A stretch of 64,000 nucleotides of DNA from Metabacillus flavus (GTDB lineage Bacteria > Bacillota > Bacilli > Bacillales > Bacillaceae): assembly GCF_018283675.1 (NCBI RefSeq), contig NZ_JAGVRK010000001.1:3286001-3350000 (forward strand). The letters are read 5' to 3'. The notes under the pieces were generated by a model that saw only the letters and a program-made list of their open reading frames with translations, had not been told where the DNA came from and did no database searches. Position numbers and translations under genes: made by a program. Shown one piece after another: positions 34,195 to 43,973 of the stretch (the stretch's first letter is position 1; every line of letters begins with the position of its first letter).

Positions 34195-36597
34195 TTATTT
34201 GCGGATCCAAACCATTCCAGCAGAGTTGTCTTTCGCCTCGCCCATGACTTGAACTTTCAAGCCGTTGCGAGGGAGGATTTTTCCTGCGTCAGGAAGATCG
34301 TAGTCGATGTAAGTTTGAGAGTCATCAAACAATGTGTTTCCAAGCATTCCTTTGAACGTGTAATCTCCGCGTGTAGGAGAAGATACGAAGAATTCAGGTG
34401 TTTTGTCCCATGAGAACGCTGCATCTGCTACTTGGTAACGTGTGCTGTTGAACGCTGTTTTCTGGCCGTTTAATGTTCCAAATACTGTTTCAGGATGCGA
34501 ATCTACTACTCCGATAAATCCGTAGCCTGGGTGGTATCCTGGTCCGGTCCAGTTATCCAGGTAGCTTTCATCTCCATACCATACGACCATTCCAGTGTTG
34601 TATTTCGCGCCTCTGGAGAATGCTAGAGCTTTATCAGATCCTGCATAGTTTCTCCACTCAAGGTAGTAGTAGTTATCCTTATAGTAGTTGCCATCGGAAA
34701 CGATGAAGCCGTTCAGCGTCATTTTTGGTGTGCCTTCTGCATCATCAGAAAGAACAACTTTTCCGTCAACTGTCAGCGTTGCATTATCAAGCGCGAATCC
34801 ATCAAGTGCCAATCCGCCGTCTGTTACGTAGTTGAATTCCAATTTGATTTTGCTGCCTTTAAATTGGCTTAGGTCATAAGACTTGTCCACCCATTGGCCT
34901 AATGAAGATTCGGAAGTCGCATCGCCTTTCGTATCATCATTTCCGATCGTATCAACAAGAACTTTCGTGCCATCTTCCTTTACAGCATTTACATACAGGT
35001 AGTCATACTCAAACTCGACATCGAAGTATGCTTTGTAATCAAACTTAGCTGTTGCAGCTGCCGTTAAATCGAATACCGGGGTGCTCATAGATGTATTCAG
35101 ATCGTCACCCTTTGTACTGTAATAATATTTGTTTCCAAATGCAGGAGCAATTCCTTTTACTGCTTTTTTCGGAAGGTTGATTTTTACGATACCAGGATTT
35201 TTCGACTTCGTTACACTTTGGTCGATAACAGTTGAATAACCAAATGCATTAAGATCGTTGTAATCAATTTCTGTAATGTTCGCCCAGTTTCCGCCCATTC
35301 CTTTTTGGAAGAACTCTTTGTTCATTGGAGAGAAGCTTGTCGGCTCTGTGCCGGCAATGTTTCCGTTCCAGCTTCCGCCGCTCATGATGGACCATGAAGC
35401 AACCGGCTCGCCAGCTCCAGTGTACTGAGTGTCATATTCATCCGGAAGACCAAGGTCATGTCCGAATTCATGTGCGAATACGCCTACTGCGCCATCTTCA
35501 GGTTGAACAGTGTAATCAAATGCTGCCATTTTTCCGCCCCAGTATGGTACGGAAGCAGTTGTATTTTCAATTTTGTACGGCTGTGTGCCGATTGTCCATC
35601 TATGAGACCAGATTGCGTCATTGCCAAGACGTCCGCCGCCAGCTTCCTGACCTGTGCCTGCATGGATGATCATCAAGTGATCCACTAGTCCGTCCGGCTC
35701 GTTTTGGTTACCGTCGCCATCTAAATCGTATTGATCAAAATGATCATATTCAGATAGGTTGATGCCCGCTGCTACCGCAGAATTTAATGCATCTTTTACA
35801 AGGTCGCGTGCTCCTTTAGGATTTTGGTTATCATGTCCGCCATTCGGATTATCATCGCCATATTCTCTCGCTTTTCCTGGAACCGTCAGCCAGTCAGAGA
35901 CTACGCCATTAACCGTGTAGCTTCCGCCTGATTGCTCTTCGTAATATTGCTTGAACGTTTTGATTTTTTCTCCGTTAAACATCGTGAACTCTTCATTGCC
36001 GAACATTAGCTTCTGGTAATGTTCTTTATTGAAATCGTTGGAAAACATGTAACCAGGCTCCTGGTCTACATTATTATGTTTGAAATCGGAGAATTCCGTC
36101 AGCAAGACAAGAACTTTATCTTCACGGACAGCACCATTGTAAGCTGTTCCTTTTGCTGGATCGACTTTCACTAATCCATTCGGCTTGCCCTTTGTTGCTT
36201 TGTTTTTACCGAATTGATTTTTGATTTTCTCTTTTTGCTTATTCATGAAATCTTTTACTTTCGTATCCATGGCATGTCCGTTTGAATCTGCCGCTACTGA
36301 GGGCTTTTGTCCTTCTTTTTTCTGAATATAGGATTTTACCGCTTTATTAATCTCTGTTTGGGTAGCAGATTTGGAAATCACACCTTGTTCTTTTAATGCT
36401 TCTGCCAATCTTTCTTCAGGAATTGTGTTGTAATCAATTGGTGCTGATTCAATTACTGTGCTCGTTTCTGCAGCAGTTGCTTGTCCTGCAGCAGGAAGCA
36501 TTGTTCCAAGCAGCAATCCGCTGGCTACTGCCGTACCAATCGCTGCTTTTTGCAGACGCTGGCTGTTTCTTTTGACTGATCTTTTTAATTTCCTCAA
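34195..36597 (-). CDS. inhA: Immune inhibitor A metalloprotease
   Basis: An 800-residue secreted peptidase M6. A twin-basic signal peptide ends near A-A-G-Q-A-T-A-A; a propeptide follows (to about residue 110), then the catalytic domain with H376[11 protein letters not shown] zinc motif, and a C-terminal VEG/MAM-like region. In B. cereus and B. thuringiensis InhA cleaves antibacterial peptides and host proteins. A TTG start at 36597 ([11 protein letters not shown]) fits AGGGGG seven bases upstream; the ATG at 36669 would place 24 unusual residues before the signal peptide. It lies just downstream of the capsule operon. Confidence 0.93.
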   Translation of the reverse strand: MRKLKRSVKRNSQRLQKAAIGTAVASGLLLGTMLPAAGQATAAETSTVIESAPIDYNTIPEERLAEALKEQGVISKSATQTEINKAVKSYIQKKEGQKPSVAADSNGHAMDTKVKDFMNKQKEKIKNQFGKNKATKGKPNGLVKVDPAKGTAYNGAVREDKVLVLLTEFSDFKHNNVDQEPGYMFSNDFNKEHYQKLMFGNEEFTMFNGEKIKTFKQYYEEQSGGSYTVNGVVSDWLTVPGKAREYGDDNPNGGHDNQNPKGARDLVKDALNSAVAAGINLSEYDHFDQYDLDGDGNQNEPDGLVDHLMIIHAGTGQEAGGGRLGNDAIWSHRWTIGTQPYKIENTTASVPYWGGKMAAFDYTVQPEDGAVGVFAHEFGHDLGLPDEYDTQYTGAGEPVASWSIMSGGSWNGNIAGTEPTSFSPMNKEFFQKGMGGNWANITEIDYNDLNAFGYSTVIDQSVTKSKNPGIVKINLPKKAVKGIAPAFGNKYYYSTKGDDLNTSMSTPVFDLTAAATAKFDYKAYFDVEFEYDYLYVNAVKEDGTKVLVDTIGNDDTKGDATSESSLGQWVDKSYDLSQFKGSKIKLEFNYVTDGGLALDGFALDNATLTVDGKVVLSDDAEGTPKMTLNGFIVSDGNYYKDNYYYLEWRNYAGSDKALAFSRGAKYNTGMVVWYGDESYLDNWTGPGYHPGYGFIGVVDSHPETVFGTLNGQKTAFNSTRYQVADAAFSWDKTPEFFVSSPTRGDYTFKGMLGNTLFDDSQTYIDYDLPDAGKILPRNGLKVQVMGEAKDNSAGMVWIRK

Positions 36598-36856
36598 CCC
36601 AAGACCCCCTGTAATCACAAAAAAATGAGTAAAATTAGACATTTTTTCATGAAAATGAAATTTTTTCATTACAAAACTATTATAATTCTAATCTGAATAG
36701 AATAAATAGTCCGAATTTTCTATTTTATAAAAATTCCTTTTTAGGTCTTTGTCACTATGTTTTTCGTCATATTATGATCTTCTGTTACATCAAATCCCAA
36801 TATGTGGATGTTAGTCTGAAAAGATAGACAGATTTCGCTCATTCTGCAGAAATAAT

Positions 36857-36884
36857 AAAAAGCCCGGGGAAAAGCCCCCGGGCA
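36857..36884 (-). terminator. Terminator of the cap operon
   Basis: GCCCGGGGGC-TTTT-CCCCGGGC followed by TTTTTATTATT on the reverse strand, 12 bases after the capE stop. Confidence 0.95.
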
Positions 36885-36895
36885 TAGAGATTATA

Positions 36896-37129
36896 TTATT
36901 CTGCACTTGTATTGGCAGGCTTTTGAGCTACTTGCTTGGCTGCTGCAGGGTCTTTAGCAGCCGCTGCCTGTTTCGCTTCAGCCTGTGCTTGAGCACTTAC
37001 CTTCTTCATCTCATCGGCGATGGCAGTCTTTTCAGCCGGATCCATTACCTCTGTATGTTTAAAACCGATCATCACCGCTAAAATTCCCGCCAATGCAAAA
37101 GTAGACCAAATACCTTTAATAATTTTCAT
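36896..37129 (-). CDS. capE: Poly-gamma-glutamate synthesis small protein CapE/PgsE
   Basis: A 77-residue protein with an N-terminal transmembrane helix (residues 4-22, A-L-A-G-I-L-A-V-M-I-G-F-K-H-T-E). This head resembles the 47-55 residue CapE/PgsE proteins that are needed with the BCA synthase complex. It then has an unusual 40-residue tail rich in Ala, Lys and Gln (Q-A-E-A-K-Q-A-A-A-A-K-D-P). GGGAGGA precedes the ATG. Last gene of capBCADE. Assignment rests on position, size of the head and topology. Confidence 0.8.
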   Translation of the reverse strand: MKIIKGIWSTFALAGILAVMIGFKHTEVMDPAEKTAIADEMKKVSAQAQAEAKQAAAAKDPAAAKQVAQKPANTSAE

Positions 37130-37147
37130 GACGATTCCTCCCGATTT

Positions 37148-38740
37148 TTATTTAGATGAGCTCCATGTTCCTGTTCTTCTGGGATCTGCTGCTCCGGAAA
37201 CTTTTTTAGTTTCTTTATCTATGGTCAAGGCCATCACGCCTCCATAATAGAAAGGTGACTCTTTCACCCGGACGTCATAGCCGCGATTTTCAAGTTTGTC
37301 TCTCACGTTTTCAGGATAGCCCGGCTCCATTGTAATCTTGTTGTCTTCGATATAAAAACGCCGCTGGTTAATAGCTGCCTGCCAAGATGACCCGAAGAAT
37401 TCTCTCTGCACAAGAACCTGCGCCAGAACGGTCGGAATTCGCTTGCCGCCTGGTGTTCCAATCCCGGTAATTTCTTTATCATTTTCCAGAATGGCAGGAG
37501 ATGTATAATTGTTCGGTCTTTTTCCCGGCTCCATTCGATTAGCCGATTCATGGTCTTCACTGAAATTACTGAGGGCATTGTTCATAAATACGCCGTTGAC
37601 CTGTTCTTTGGATCCGAAAAATTCTCCAAGCGTGTTTGTTACTGAGATAATCGTCCCCTCCTTGTCCTTAATGACAAAGTGGGTGGTATTATCGTGGTCC
37701 TCTTCATCCGCTTCAGAATTGTTGACCTCTATGTCAAAAGATGCCTTATCAAAATCCATATCCTCTGCCATATTCTTCAAATGCTTATCTGAAAGAAGTC
37801 GCTCCGTGTCTACCTCGCCAAAGGCAGGATCCTGAATTTCAGATATACGCTCGTGATAAACATGCTTTGTAAACTCACCCATTAAATGAGTGGAATTCGT
37901 TACTTCTTTAGACTTGAACTCCCCTTTATACATATCTGCCAGCTTTAAGATTTGCAGGAGGGAGATTCCGCCTGCGGAAGGAGGGGCTGTCATCACTGTA
38001 TATTCGCCGAATTTGCCTTCAATCGGCTTTTCTTCTTTCACTTCGTATTTTTTCAGGTCATCAAGATTGACACGATCCAGTTCTTTTGCCAGTGAATCTC
38101 CCATTGGCCCTGAATAAAACCCTTTGCTTCCCTGCTTCTGAATAGCTTTAAGCGTTTTAGCCAGCTCCGGCTGTTTGATTACTTCATTGCGTTTTACCGG
38201 TTTGCCATCCGGATAAAACGGTTCTGGCAGCTTGCCTTTAAATTGATCCTGCGCTTCCGCAAGGCGCTGTGAAATAAATGAGTCGGCTTTGTAGCCTTTG
38301 CTTGCATAATGTATAGCCGGTTCAATCAGTTCGGACATTTTCATTTTTCCCTGCTCCTCATGAGCAAGCTCAAGACCTTTCACAAAGCCCGGAACGGCAA
38401 TCTGATCTTTTGATCCCTCTCCGTTCTGAGGTGCAGAATCTTTATAATCGTATACTTTTTTAATCTTTTTATCCGGGTTGTAAACCACCATCAGTCCCCC
38501 GCCGCCCGGGCCAGATCCATACGGTTCGGTAACACCTAATACATAGGAAACTGCTACAGCGGCATCCATTGCATTGCCTCCGCTGTTCAGGACCTTCATC
38601 CCTGCCTGAACAGCAAGAGGATGGTTCGCACTGACGGCAGCTTCCCCTTCAGCCGGCCGATTGAGTATTCCGGATTGTGCGACGAGCAAAATGACAATGA
38701 GAAGGATTGCCAGTGCTGTCCAAAGACGTTTCTTTCTCAT
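37148..38740 (-). CDS. capD: Capsule-anchoring gamma-glutamyltransferase CapD
   Basis: A 530-residue gamma-glutamyltranspeptidase-family enzyme. An uncleaved or signal helix (residues 6-22) is followed by the large subunit; the autoprocessing site and nucleophile is Thr352 in D-N-T-T-H-F, the same residue number as in B. anthracis CapD. G-T-P-G-G-K-R and G-S-G-P-G-G-G-G are also present. In B. anthracis CapD cuts poly-gamma-D-glutamate and transfers it onto peptidoglycan; ordinary GGTs act on glutathione. The place inside the cap operon, between capA and capE, favours the CapD role. Confidence 0.9.
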   Translation of the reverse strand: MRKKRLWTALAILLIVILLVAQSGILNRPAEGEAAVSANHPLAVQAGMKVLNSGGNAMDAAVAVSYVLGVTEPYGSGPGGGGLMVVYNPDKKIKKVYDYKDSAPQNGEGSKDQIAVPGFVKGLELAHEEQGKMKMSELIEPAIHYASKGYKADSFISQRLAEAQDQFKGKLPEPFYPDGKPVKRNEVIKQPELAKTLKAIQKQGSKGFYSGPMGDSLAKELDRVNLDDLKKYEVKEEKPIEGKFGEYTVMTAPPSAGGISLLQILKLADMYKGEFKSKEVTNSTHLMGEFTKHVYHERISEIQDPAFGEVDTERLLSDKHLKNMAEDMDFDKASFDIEVNNSEADEEDHDNTTHFVIKDKEGTIISVTNTLGEFFGSKEQVNGVFMNNALSNFSEDHESANRMEPGKRPNNYTSPAILENDKEITGIGTPGGKRIPTVLAQVLVQREFFGSSWQAAINQRRFYIEDNKITMEPGYPENVRDKLENRGYDVRVKESPFYYGGVMALTIDKETKKVSGAADPRRTGTWSSSK

Positions 38741-38756
38741 TTACATCCCTGCTTTT

Positions 38757-39914
38757 TTAATCGAGTTTTTTTGAGAAGTCCTTTTCAAAAATGAGCTTCC
38801 CGTTCTCTTCCTTCCAATCCAGGTTCTCTGAATTTTTAGTCAGCTGCTGAATCATTTTCTTTTTCTGCAGTTCATTCATTTCCCTGATTGGTGCAGGCTG
38901 ACCTTCTTTGATTTCGAGCGGGGTCAGCTCAAATCTTGCTTTTCCATCTGCCATTAGCCTCATTTGGGCAAGGGCGCTTTCCCGTGTTCTGCTCCAGCCC
39001 TGATCAAAAACAAAATTCCCAAGACTGTAGAAAATGACACTGTCTTTATAAACTTCAACAGGTGACAGCACATGGGGGTGATGACCGATTATCACATCTG
39101 CTCCGGCATCAGCCAGCGCCTTAGCTAGATCTTTCTGACGTGGATGAGGGGTTGTATCATACTCCTGTCCCCAATGAGCATTAACGAACACAAAATCCGC
39201 ATTTTTTTTAGCTTCCGCTATCATTGGAACGAAGTTTTTCGGTTCCATCGCCAGAACCCCGCTGTTGTATTCAGTCGCTTTTGTTCCCTCTGCGTACACA
39301 TCCGTGAAGGCAAGGGTTGCCACTTTTATACCATTATAATTTTGATAAGAAATGGAGTTTTTCGCATCCTTCAGATTGCTTCCCGCTCCAACCGGATCGA
39401 TTCCATGCTCTTTCAACGTCTTTCTCGTATCATTTAACCCCTGCACGTTATAATCCATCGCATGGGTATTTGCGAGACTGACAGCTGAGAAGTTGAGATT
39501 TTGAAGTGTCTGAGCTGATTGTTTATCCGTTCTCAGCTGAATGCTTTTCGATTCATTCTTTGGTGCTGATTCATCCAGTGTAATTGGGTGGTCAAAATTC
39601 GCTGTAATATAATCAGAGTTTTGAAGCAGCGGCTTAACATGCTGAAACAAATAATCCTGTCCTTTAATGTCTGTTACCTTCTCTACATCCCGGCCCATCA
39701 TGATGTCACCCATGAAGGCAGCAGTGAACACCTCGTTTTTATATTGGGTTACGGTTGGGGCCGGAGGTCTGTCAGCAAAGGAAAAACCGAACATAATTCC
39801 TGCAGTGGCGATTAGACCTATTACTGCATGAGTTTTTGAATTCCGCCGGTTTCTTTTAACAAACCGCAGGATCTTCTCTTCAAAATTAAGCTCTTTTCCA
39901 TGTGGATGGCTCAC
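38757..39914 (-). CDS. capA: Poly-gamma-glutamate capsule synthesis protein CapA/PgsA
   Basis: A 385-residue PGA_cap family protein with one N-terminal transmembrane helix (about 30-47) and an extracellular metallophosphatase-like domain: G-D-I-M-M-G-R-D, S-L-A-N-T-H-A-M-D, N-A-H-W-G-Q-E-Y and G-H-H-P-H-V. PgsA is thought to export or remove the growing polymer from the synthase. GTG start, GGGGAGGAG ribosome site. It follows pgsC by 15 bases. Confidence 0.94.
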   Translation of the reverse strand: MSHPHGKELNFEEKILRFVKRNRRNSKTHAVIGLIATAGIMFGFSFADRPPAPTVTQYKNEVFTAAFMGDIMMGRDVEKVTDIKGQDYLFQHVKPLLQNSDYITANFDHPITLDESAPKNESKSIQLRTDKQSAQTLQNLNFSAVSLANTHAMDYNVQGLNDTRKTLKEHGIDPVGAGSNLKDAKNSISYQNYNGIKVATLAFTDVYAEGTKATEYNSGVLAMEPKNFVPMIAEAKKNADFVFVNAHWGQEYDTTPHPRQKDLAKALADAGADVIIGHHPHVLSPVEVYKDSVIFYSLGNFVFDQGWSRTRESALAQMRLMADGKARFELTPLEIKEGQPAPIREMNELQKKKMIQQLTKNSENLDWKEENGKLIFEKDFSKKLD

Positions 39915-39929
39915 GTTTTTCTCCTCCCC

Positions 39930-40379
39930 TTAAAAAATATAGTAAAGCGTCATAAGCAGGAAGGTAGCTCCGCTTAGCAAAAGCGTACTGCCGATCGTAA
40001 GCGCCATTCCCTGTTTTTGCATCGTATTTGCAATTAAGCCAGGGACGATGATTCCGATTCCCCTAAATTCAAAAATCTCAAAGGGCAGGATTGGATACGT
40101 AAAATCAAACGCCAATTTCAGCAAAATTCCTACTGTAAGCATGGCAGCAAATTTTCTTCTTCCGTATAAAATGACGATTTTGGCTATTCCATAGGTAACG
40201 ATTAAATATGTAAGCAAGCTGATGAAGAAAACAACAGCCAGGAAAACAGGCTGGTCAAACACAAGCGCCAAGTACCCCGGAACAATCAATCCAGCAGGGA
40301 TGACCCCAGTTTTTTCAGTAAATAGCAAGCTTAGCAACACCCCGAGCACCAGGGCGATGTATAAATCAGATCCGAACAA
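39930..40379 (-). CDS. capC: Poly-gamma-glutamate synthase membrane subunit CapC/PgsC
   Basis: A 149-residue polytopic protein (four to five helices) starting MFGSDLYIALVLGVLLSLLF, the conserved opening of PgsC/CapC. It partners the ligase CapB in the membrane. A TTG start is used, with AGGAGG eight bases before it, and it lies 12 bases after capB. Confidence 0.95.
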   Translation of the reverse strand: MFGSDLYIALVLGVLLSLLFTEKTGVIPAGLIVPGYLALVFDQPVFLAVVFFISLLTYLIVTYGIAKIVILYGRRKFAAMLTVGILLKLAFDFTYPILPFEIFEFRGIGIIVPGLIANTMQKQGMALTIGSTLLLSGATFLLMTLYYIF

Positions 40380-40391
40380 TGACTATTCCTC

Positions 40392-41573
40392 CTAACTGAC
40401 AAATTGCTTAATTTTATAGTCTTCCAGTCTTTGAATTAACGGTGTAGCGGCACCATGGATATTTCCAACTCCATAAATCGCACGTCCGCTCATCATTGGC
40501 TCAAGAACGGCTAAAATTTCTTCAGTTGAATACCCTTCTAAATTGTGAAAATTGTCAGCAGGAATGTTTCCATCCTCATATGACTCAACGATTGGCTGTG
40601 TCGTATCGCCTATTATTACGACATCTCCAGCAGGAATATATGGCAGCACGTCATTTGCAAACTGAATGGTCCGGTCTACCCGGTCATGACGGCAGTTCAT
40701 AATGACGACCGCATTATTTGTTGGATATCCAAGATCCTCTACCCTTTTCCAAATGTTTATAGTAGAAGAGGCATCATTTGCCGCAAATCCATTTACGAAA
40801 TATCCTGGGTTTCCTGCATCAGCGAGCGGAAGGATTTTCATTGCGCCTGGATCCGGCGGAGCATTCAGCATTCCGCGAAAGGCTGTTTTTTCATCTATTC
40901 CTAATGCATCTGCTACAGCCAGGGCAAGAGATGCGTTATCCGGAAAGACCATATATTCAAAGCTTTTTAGAAATTGCTCGGAAATTCTTGTATTATCACA
41001 AACAATCAAAGTTGAATTGCGTTTTTCTGCTTCTTTCTGGTAATAGTCAATATATGGGCTTTCATTGACAATGACGTGCCCGTTATGAGGGATAGTAGCA
41101 ACAAATGCCTCTGCTACCTCATCCAGAGTCGGCCCCATTACGTCCATATGGTCCTCTAGTACATTAACGATAATTCCGATGTTTGCCTGGAGCATGTCCT
41201 CCTGAAAGATAATTTGATAATCAGGATTTACGGCCATGCATTCGCTCACAAGCGCATTCGCATTCAATTCAGCTACCTCTTGAATCACACGTTTTTGCTC
41301 GCCGATATTTGGACCTTCCGGCCGTCTGACAATCGGTTTTTCTTCTTTCGTATTCCAGTACATCATCCTAGCATCCGTACCGGTTGTTTTTCCGACTGTT
41401 TTGTACCCGGCTTCCTTTACCACACCGTAAATAAGTCTTGTAACGGTTGATTTCCCTCGGATTCCATTAATGTTAATCCGAACCGGAATGGAATCGAGCC
41501 GCTTTTGGTGGCGCCGCTTTTCAATGATGCCCAGCAGCAAGACCAAAACAGCAGCCGCAAAAATGACCCACAC
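40392..41573 (-). CDS. capB: Poly-gamma-glutamate synthase ligase CapB/PgsB
   Basis: A 393-residue Mur-ligase-like ATP-dependent amide ligase. An N-terminal membrane helix (1-17) is followed by the P-loop G-I-R-G-K-S-T (37-43) and the conserved E-C-M-A-V-N-P-D-Y-Q catalytic segment near residue 112. It joins glutamate units through the gamma-carboxyl. GTG start with GAGGTT upstream. First gene of a five-gene operon; no glutamate racemase is nearby. Confidence 0.96.
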   Translation of the reverse strand: MWVIFAAAVLVLLLGIIEKRRHQKRLDSIPVRININGIRGKSTVTRLIYGVVKEAGYKTVGKTTGTDARMMYWNTKEEKPIVRRPEGPNIGEQKRVIQEVAELNANALVSECMAVNPDYQIIFQEDMLQANIGIIVNVLEDHMDVMGPTLDEVAEAFVATIPHNGHVIVNESPYIDYYQKEAEKRNSTLIVCDNTRISEQFLKSFEYMVFPDNASLALAVADALGIDEKTAFRGMLNAPPDPGAMKILPLADAGNPGYFVNGFAANDASSTINIWKRVEDLGYPTNNAVVIMNCRHDRVDRTIQFANDVLPYIPAGDVVIIGDTTQPIVESYEDGNIPADNFHNLEGYSTEEILAVLEPMMSGRAIYGVGNIHGAATPLIQRLEDYKIKQFVS

Positions 41574-42132
41574 GTAACCTCATCTCCTCAATTCGTTTTC
41601 ATCAGCGTGTATTATTAAACCAATGTCTACTTTATGGATTTACCGCGCAGAATAATAGATGATAAAAGTTCGAAGTCCTATTTTGCCTATGCTTTCGCAT
41701 GTATGTGGAACGGCTCATAAATTTAGACTTTTCAAACTTCTATTTCCGTCAGAATGAAGCGAATTCCTTGCTTAACCTTGCTTTAAAAGGTTTTTGTCAG
41801 AAAATCTCTCCGATTATTTTTTTCCATAATTTCTTCCTGCTGATAGTTAAAGGATATCTCTAGGATGATTCTCACATTGTAAAGGAATGTAAAAGTTTAG
41901 GAAGGGTACGAATTGAGGAGTTATTCATGTAAGGGTTTACATTAAATGGATTCTGAACAAAACAAGTGACTATTGGCGGCAGCACGTAAACCAAAGGTCA
42001 CGAGCCACTCAAATACAGGGGAGTCTTTCCTCCTCCTTGTTGTAAATTGCATGCAAAGGAGCTGCTGAGACTCTGCTTTTGCAGAAAGCTGAAAAAGACA
42101 GCAATTGGCTGTCTAAAAAGCCCTGCTGAGAA

Positions 42133-42411
42133 TAAAAGAGAAACCCGGGCGCTGGCAGAGCATTCCCGGGTTTCTCTTTTCCGTTCCTGGTTTATGGGTT
42201 TTTAACTGTGTGTTTTAACCATAATGGGTTAAGTTGATTGGAGCGGAAGGTACGAGATTCCAGCGGGACAGATGAGATCCCGCAGGCGTTTTGCTGCTTT
42301 AGGAGGCTCACCGCCTGCCCAAGGATGAGGGAGCATCCAGCGGAAATCAGCCAAAACCAATTACATTTCAAGCGGCAAAAGTAACTTGACTAACTACTTT
42401 ATGGACAGCGC
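42133..42411. repeat. Composite interspersed element with terminator, copy A
   Basis: This element contains a strong hairpin AAGAGAAACCCGGG-N15-CCCGGGTTTCTCTT (42133-42180), then a GC-rich Bacillus-type repeat (GATTGGAGCGGAAGGTACGAGATTCC...), and ends CTACTTTATGGACAGCGCC. The same three blocks in inverse orientation occur at 59841-60017. It sits in the 844-bp gap between the cap operon and an acetyltransferase gene; the rest of that gap (41574-42132) is AT-rich leader DNA of capB without further recognised signals. Confidence 0.85.
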
Positions 42412-42417
42412 CTGGAG

Positions 42418-42945
42418 TTACAATGTTTTTTCATATTTGCAAAACCCATTTATGCATCCTTTAAGGAGGTATTCGGCAGATTGATAGAAGGAGTTCAGTG
42501 ATGAATTGGTCTCAATACAATCCAGTCTGATCCGGTCCTTCCCATCAAATTCTATGCCTTGCTCTGCCCAGGTCAGGATTTTCATTCCTAAGCCAGACCC
42601 TTTAAAAGAATTGGCTGTTACGAGCTTATGCAAATAGATGGAATGGCTTTGCTGATCATCGCCCCAAAGACTGCGATCCCAATCTCCTGGTTGAGCAAGA
42701 AGCATCACCATTCCGGCCGCCGACCCTTCTTTTTCAAATAAGAATACTTCTTCCTTTTCAATTGAAGAAGCGAGTCCGTTCATTCCGCTGCTATCCAGCA
42801 GCTCGCTCCATTGTGTTGAGCCCTTTGATTGAAGCCAGCCAGCGGCTTCTTTAAGAAGCATGCTGATCGTTTGGATATCTGCTGACTCAGCCTGTTTAAC
42901 GGTAAATCCGTCTGATATTGAATTCTGCCTGATACGAAAATTCAT
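42418..42945 (-). CDS. GNAT family N-acetyltransferase
   Basis: A 175-residue GNAT-fold protein: an N-terminal substrate region (A-A-G-W-L-Q-S-K-G-S-T-Q-W), Y-L-H-K-L-V-T, then the acetyl-CoA loop F-K-G-S-G-L-G-M-K-I and R-L-D-C-I-E-T-N-S. Substrate unknown. It is the last gene after the methyltransferase on the same strand, 32 bases away. Confidence 0.85.
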   Translation of the reverse strand: MNFRIRQNSISDGFTVKQAESADIQTISMLLKEAAGWLQSKGSTQWSELLDSSGMNGLASSIEKEEVFLFEKEGSAAGMVMLLAQPGDWDRSLWGDDQQSHSIYLHKLVTANSFKGSGLGMKILTWAEQGIEFDGKDRIRLDCIETNSSLNSFYQSAEYLLKGCINGFCKYEKTL

Positions 42946-42977
42946 ATGCTCACCTCAACGATTATTCAATTCCGTAT

Positions 42978-43973
42978 CTAATTGTACTGTTTTTCCAAGT
43001 AGACCGCGAACCATCCTCCTTCTTTAACAACGGGACGAATGGAAGAAACCTTTAGTCCCGCCTCCTCTGCTATAGCTTTCATCTCTTTCTCCGATGGGAT
43101 CGGGTGAAGATTATCAAATGCAGAAAAGAAGCTATTAAAAACACTTGAAAATTGTTTCCCGTATTTGGCATGGCGCATTGGGGTTATAATGGCCATTCCG
43201 CCTCCCTGCCCGAGCCAGCTCCCAGCCTTTTTGAGGAGGTCTCCGCGCCGTTCCTGAGGTACATAGTGAAGAAGATTATTAATTAAAACTAAATCCCAGC
43301 TTTCAGGACTCTCCCATTCAAATGCATCCCCGCACTCGATTTTGAGATCAGGGTACTCTTGGCACCTCAATCTTGCTTCACTTGCCACTCCATCATTTAG
43401 CTCAATTCCTGTTAAAAGAAGATCGGGAAAATCCTTTGCTAATCTCTTCAAATATCCGGCATGGCCGCAGCCTGCATCCAGCACGCTTTTGGCCTTCGTT
43501 TTTTTCACAAGCTGATGGATAACCGGATAGGCGACCTGCTCAAGGATCGAAGAGGTTTGAGCCACCACTTCCCCGTGCTGCTCGTGATCAAAAATCTGCT
43601 TGTTTTCTGTTGTCATAATAGCCGGATAACTAAGCAGAGCAGGTATGTGAAGTTCCATCATTTCCTTTAGAATAACACCGGTCGATTGAGGGTTTTTCTT
43701 TCCGGATGGCAGCATAAAGCTTCGTGAAGTACGAAACCGGCCTCTTGATGCCTTTTTCATATACCTGATTGAAAGCCCTACATCCATCCACCGCTCCAAT
43801 AAATCTTTTTTAAGGGAATTTTGCTGTGCTACCTCTGTTATCGTTTTGGGCTTCCGGAATGATTCATATAAATCAAGCTCATACCCCACGTAGGCATGCC
43901 ACGTATAAAGAAACGGCAGATTTTTCTTCATCCAGCCTTTCGCCTTCAGCACTCTTACATACTCATTCAGCAA
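42978..43973 (-). CDS. Class I SAM-dependent methyltransferase
   Basis: A 331-residue methyltransferase. The N-terminal 130 residues form a helical, winged-helix-like dimerisation region, as in O-methyltransferases. Motif I is V-L-D-A-G-C-G-H-A-G-Y, followed by T-G-I-E-L-N and D-L-V-L-I-N-N-L-L-H-Y. The start is a TTG at 43973, seven bases after AAGGAGGG; its first 11 bases overlap the monooxygenase stop, so the two proteins are coupled. Substrate unknown; a hydroxylated small molecule made by the partner is a reasonable guess. Confidence 0.85.
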   Translation of the reverse strand: MLNEYVRVLKAKGWMKKNLPFLYTWHAYVGYELDLYESFRKPKTITEVAQQNSLKKDLLERWMDVGLSIRYMKKASRGRFRTSRSFMLPSGKKNPQSTGVILKEMMELHIPALLSYPAIMTTENKQIFDHEQHGEVVAQTSSILEQVAYPVIHQLVKKTKAKSVLDAGCGHAGYLKRLAKDFPDLLLTGIELNDGVASEARLRCQEYPDLKIECGDAFEWESPESWDLVLINNLLHYVPQERRGDLLKKAGSWLGQGGGMAIITPMRHAKYGKQFSSVFNSFFSAFDNLHPIPSEKEMKAIAEEAGLKVSSIRPVVKEGGWFAVYLEKQYN

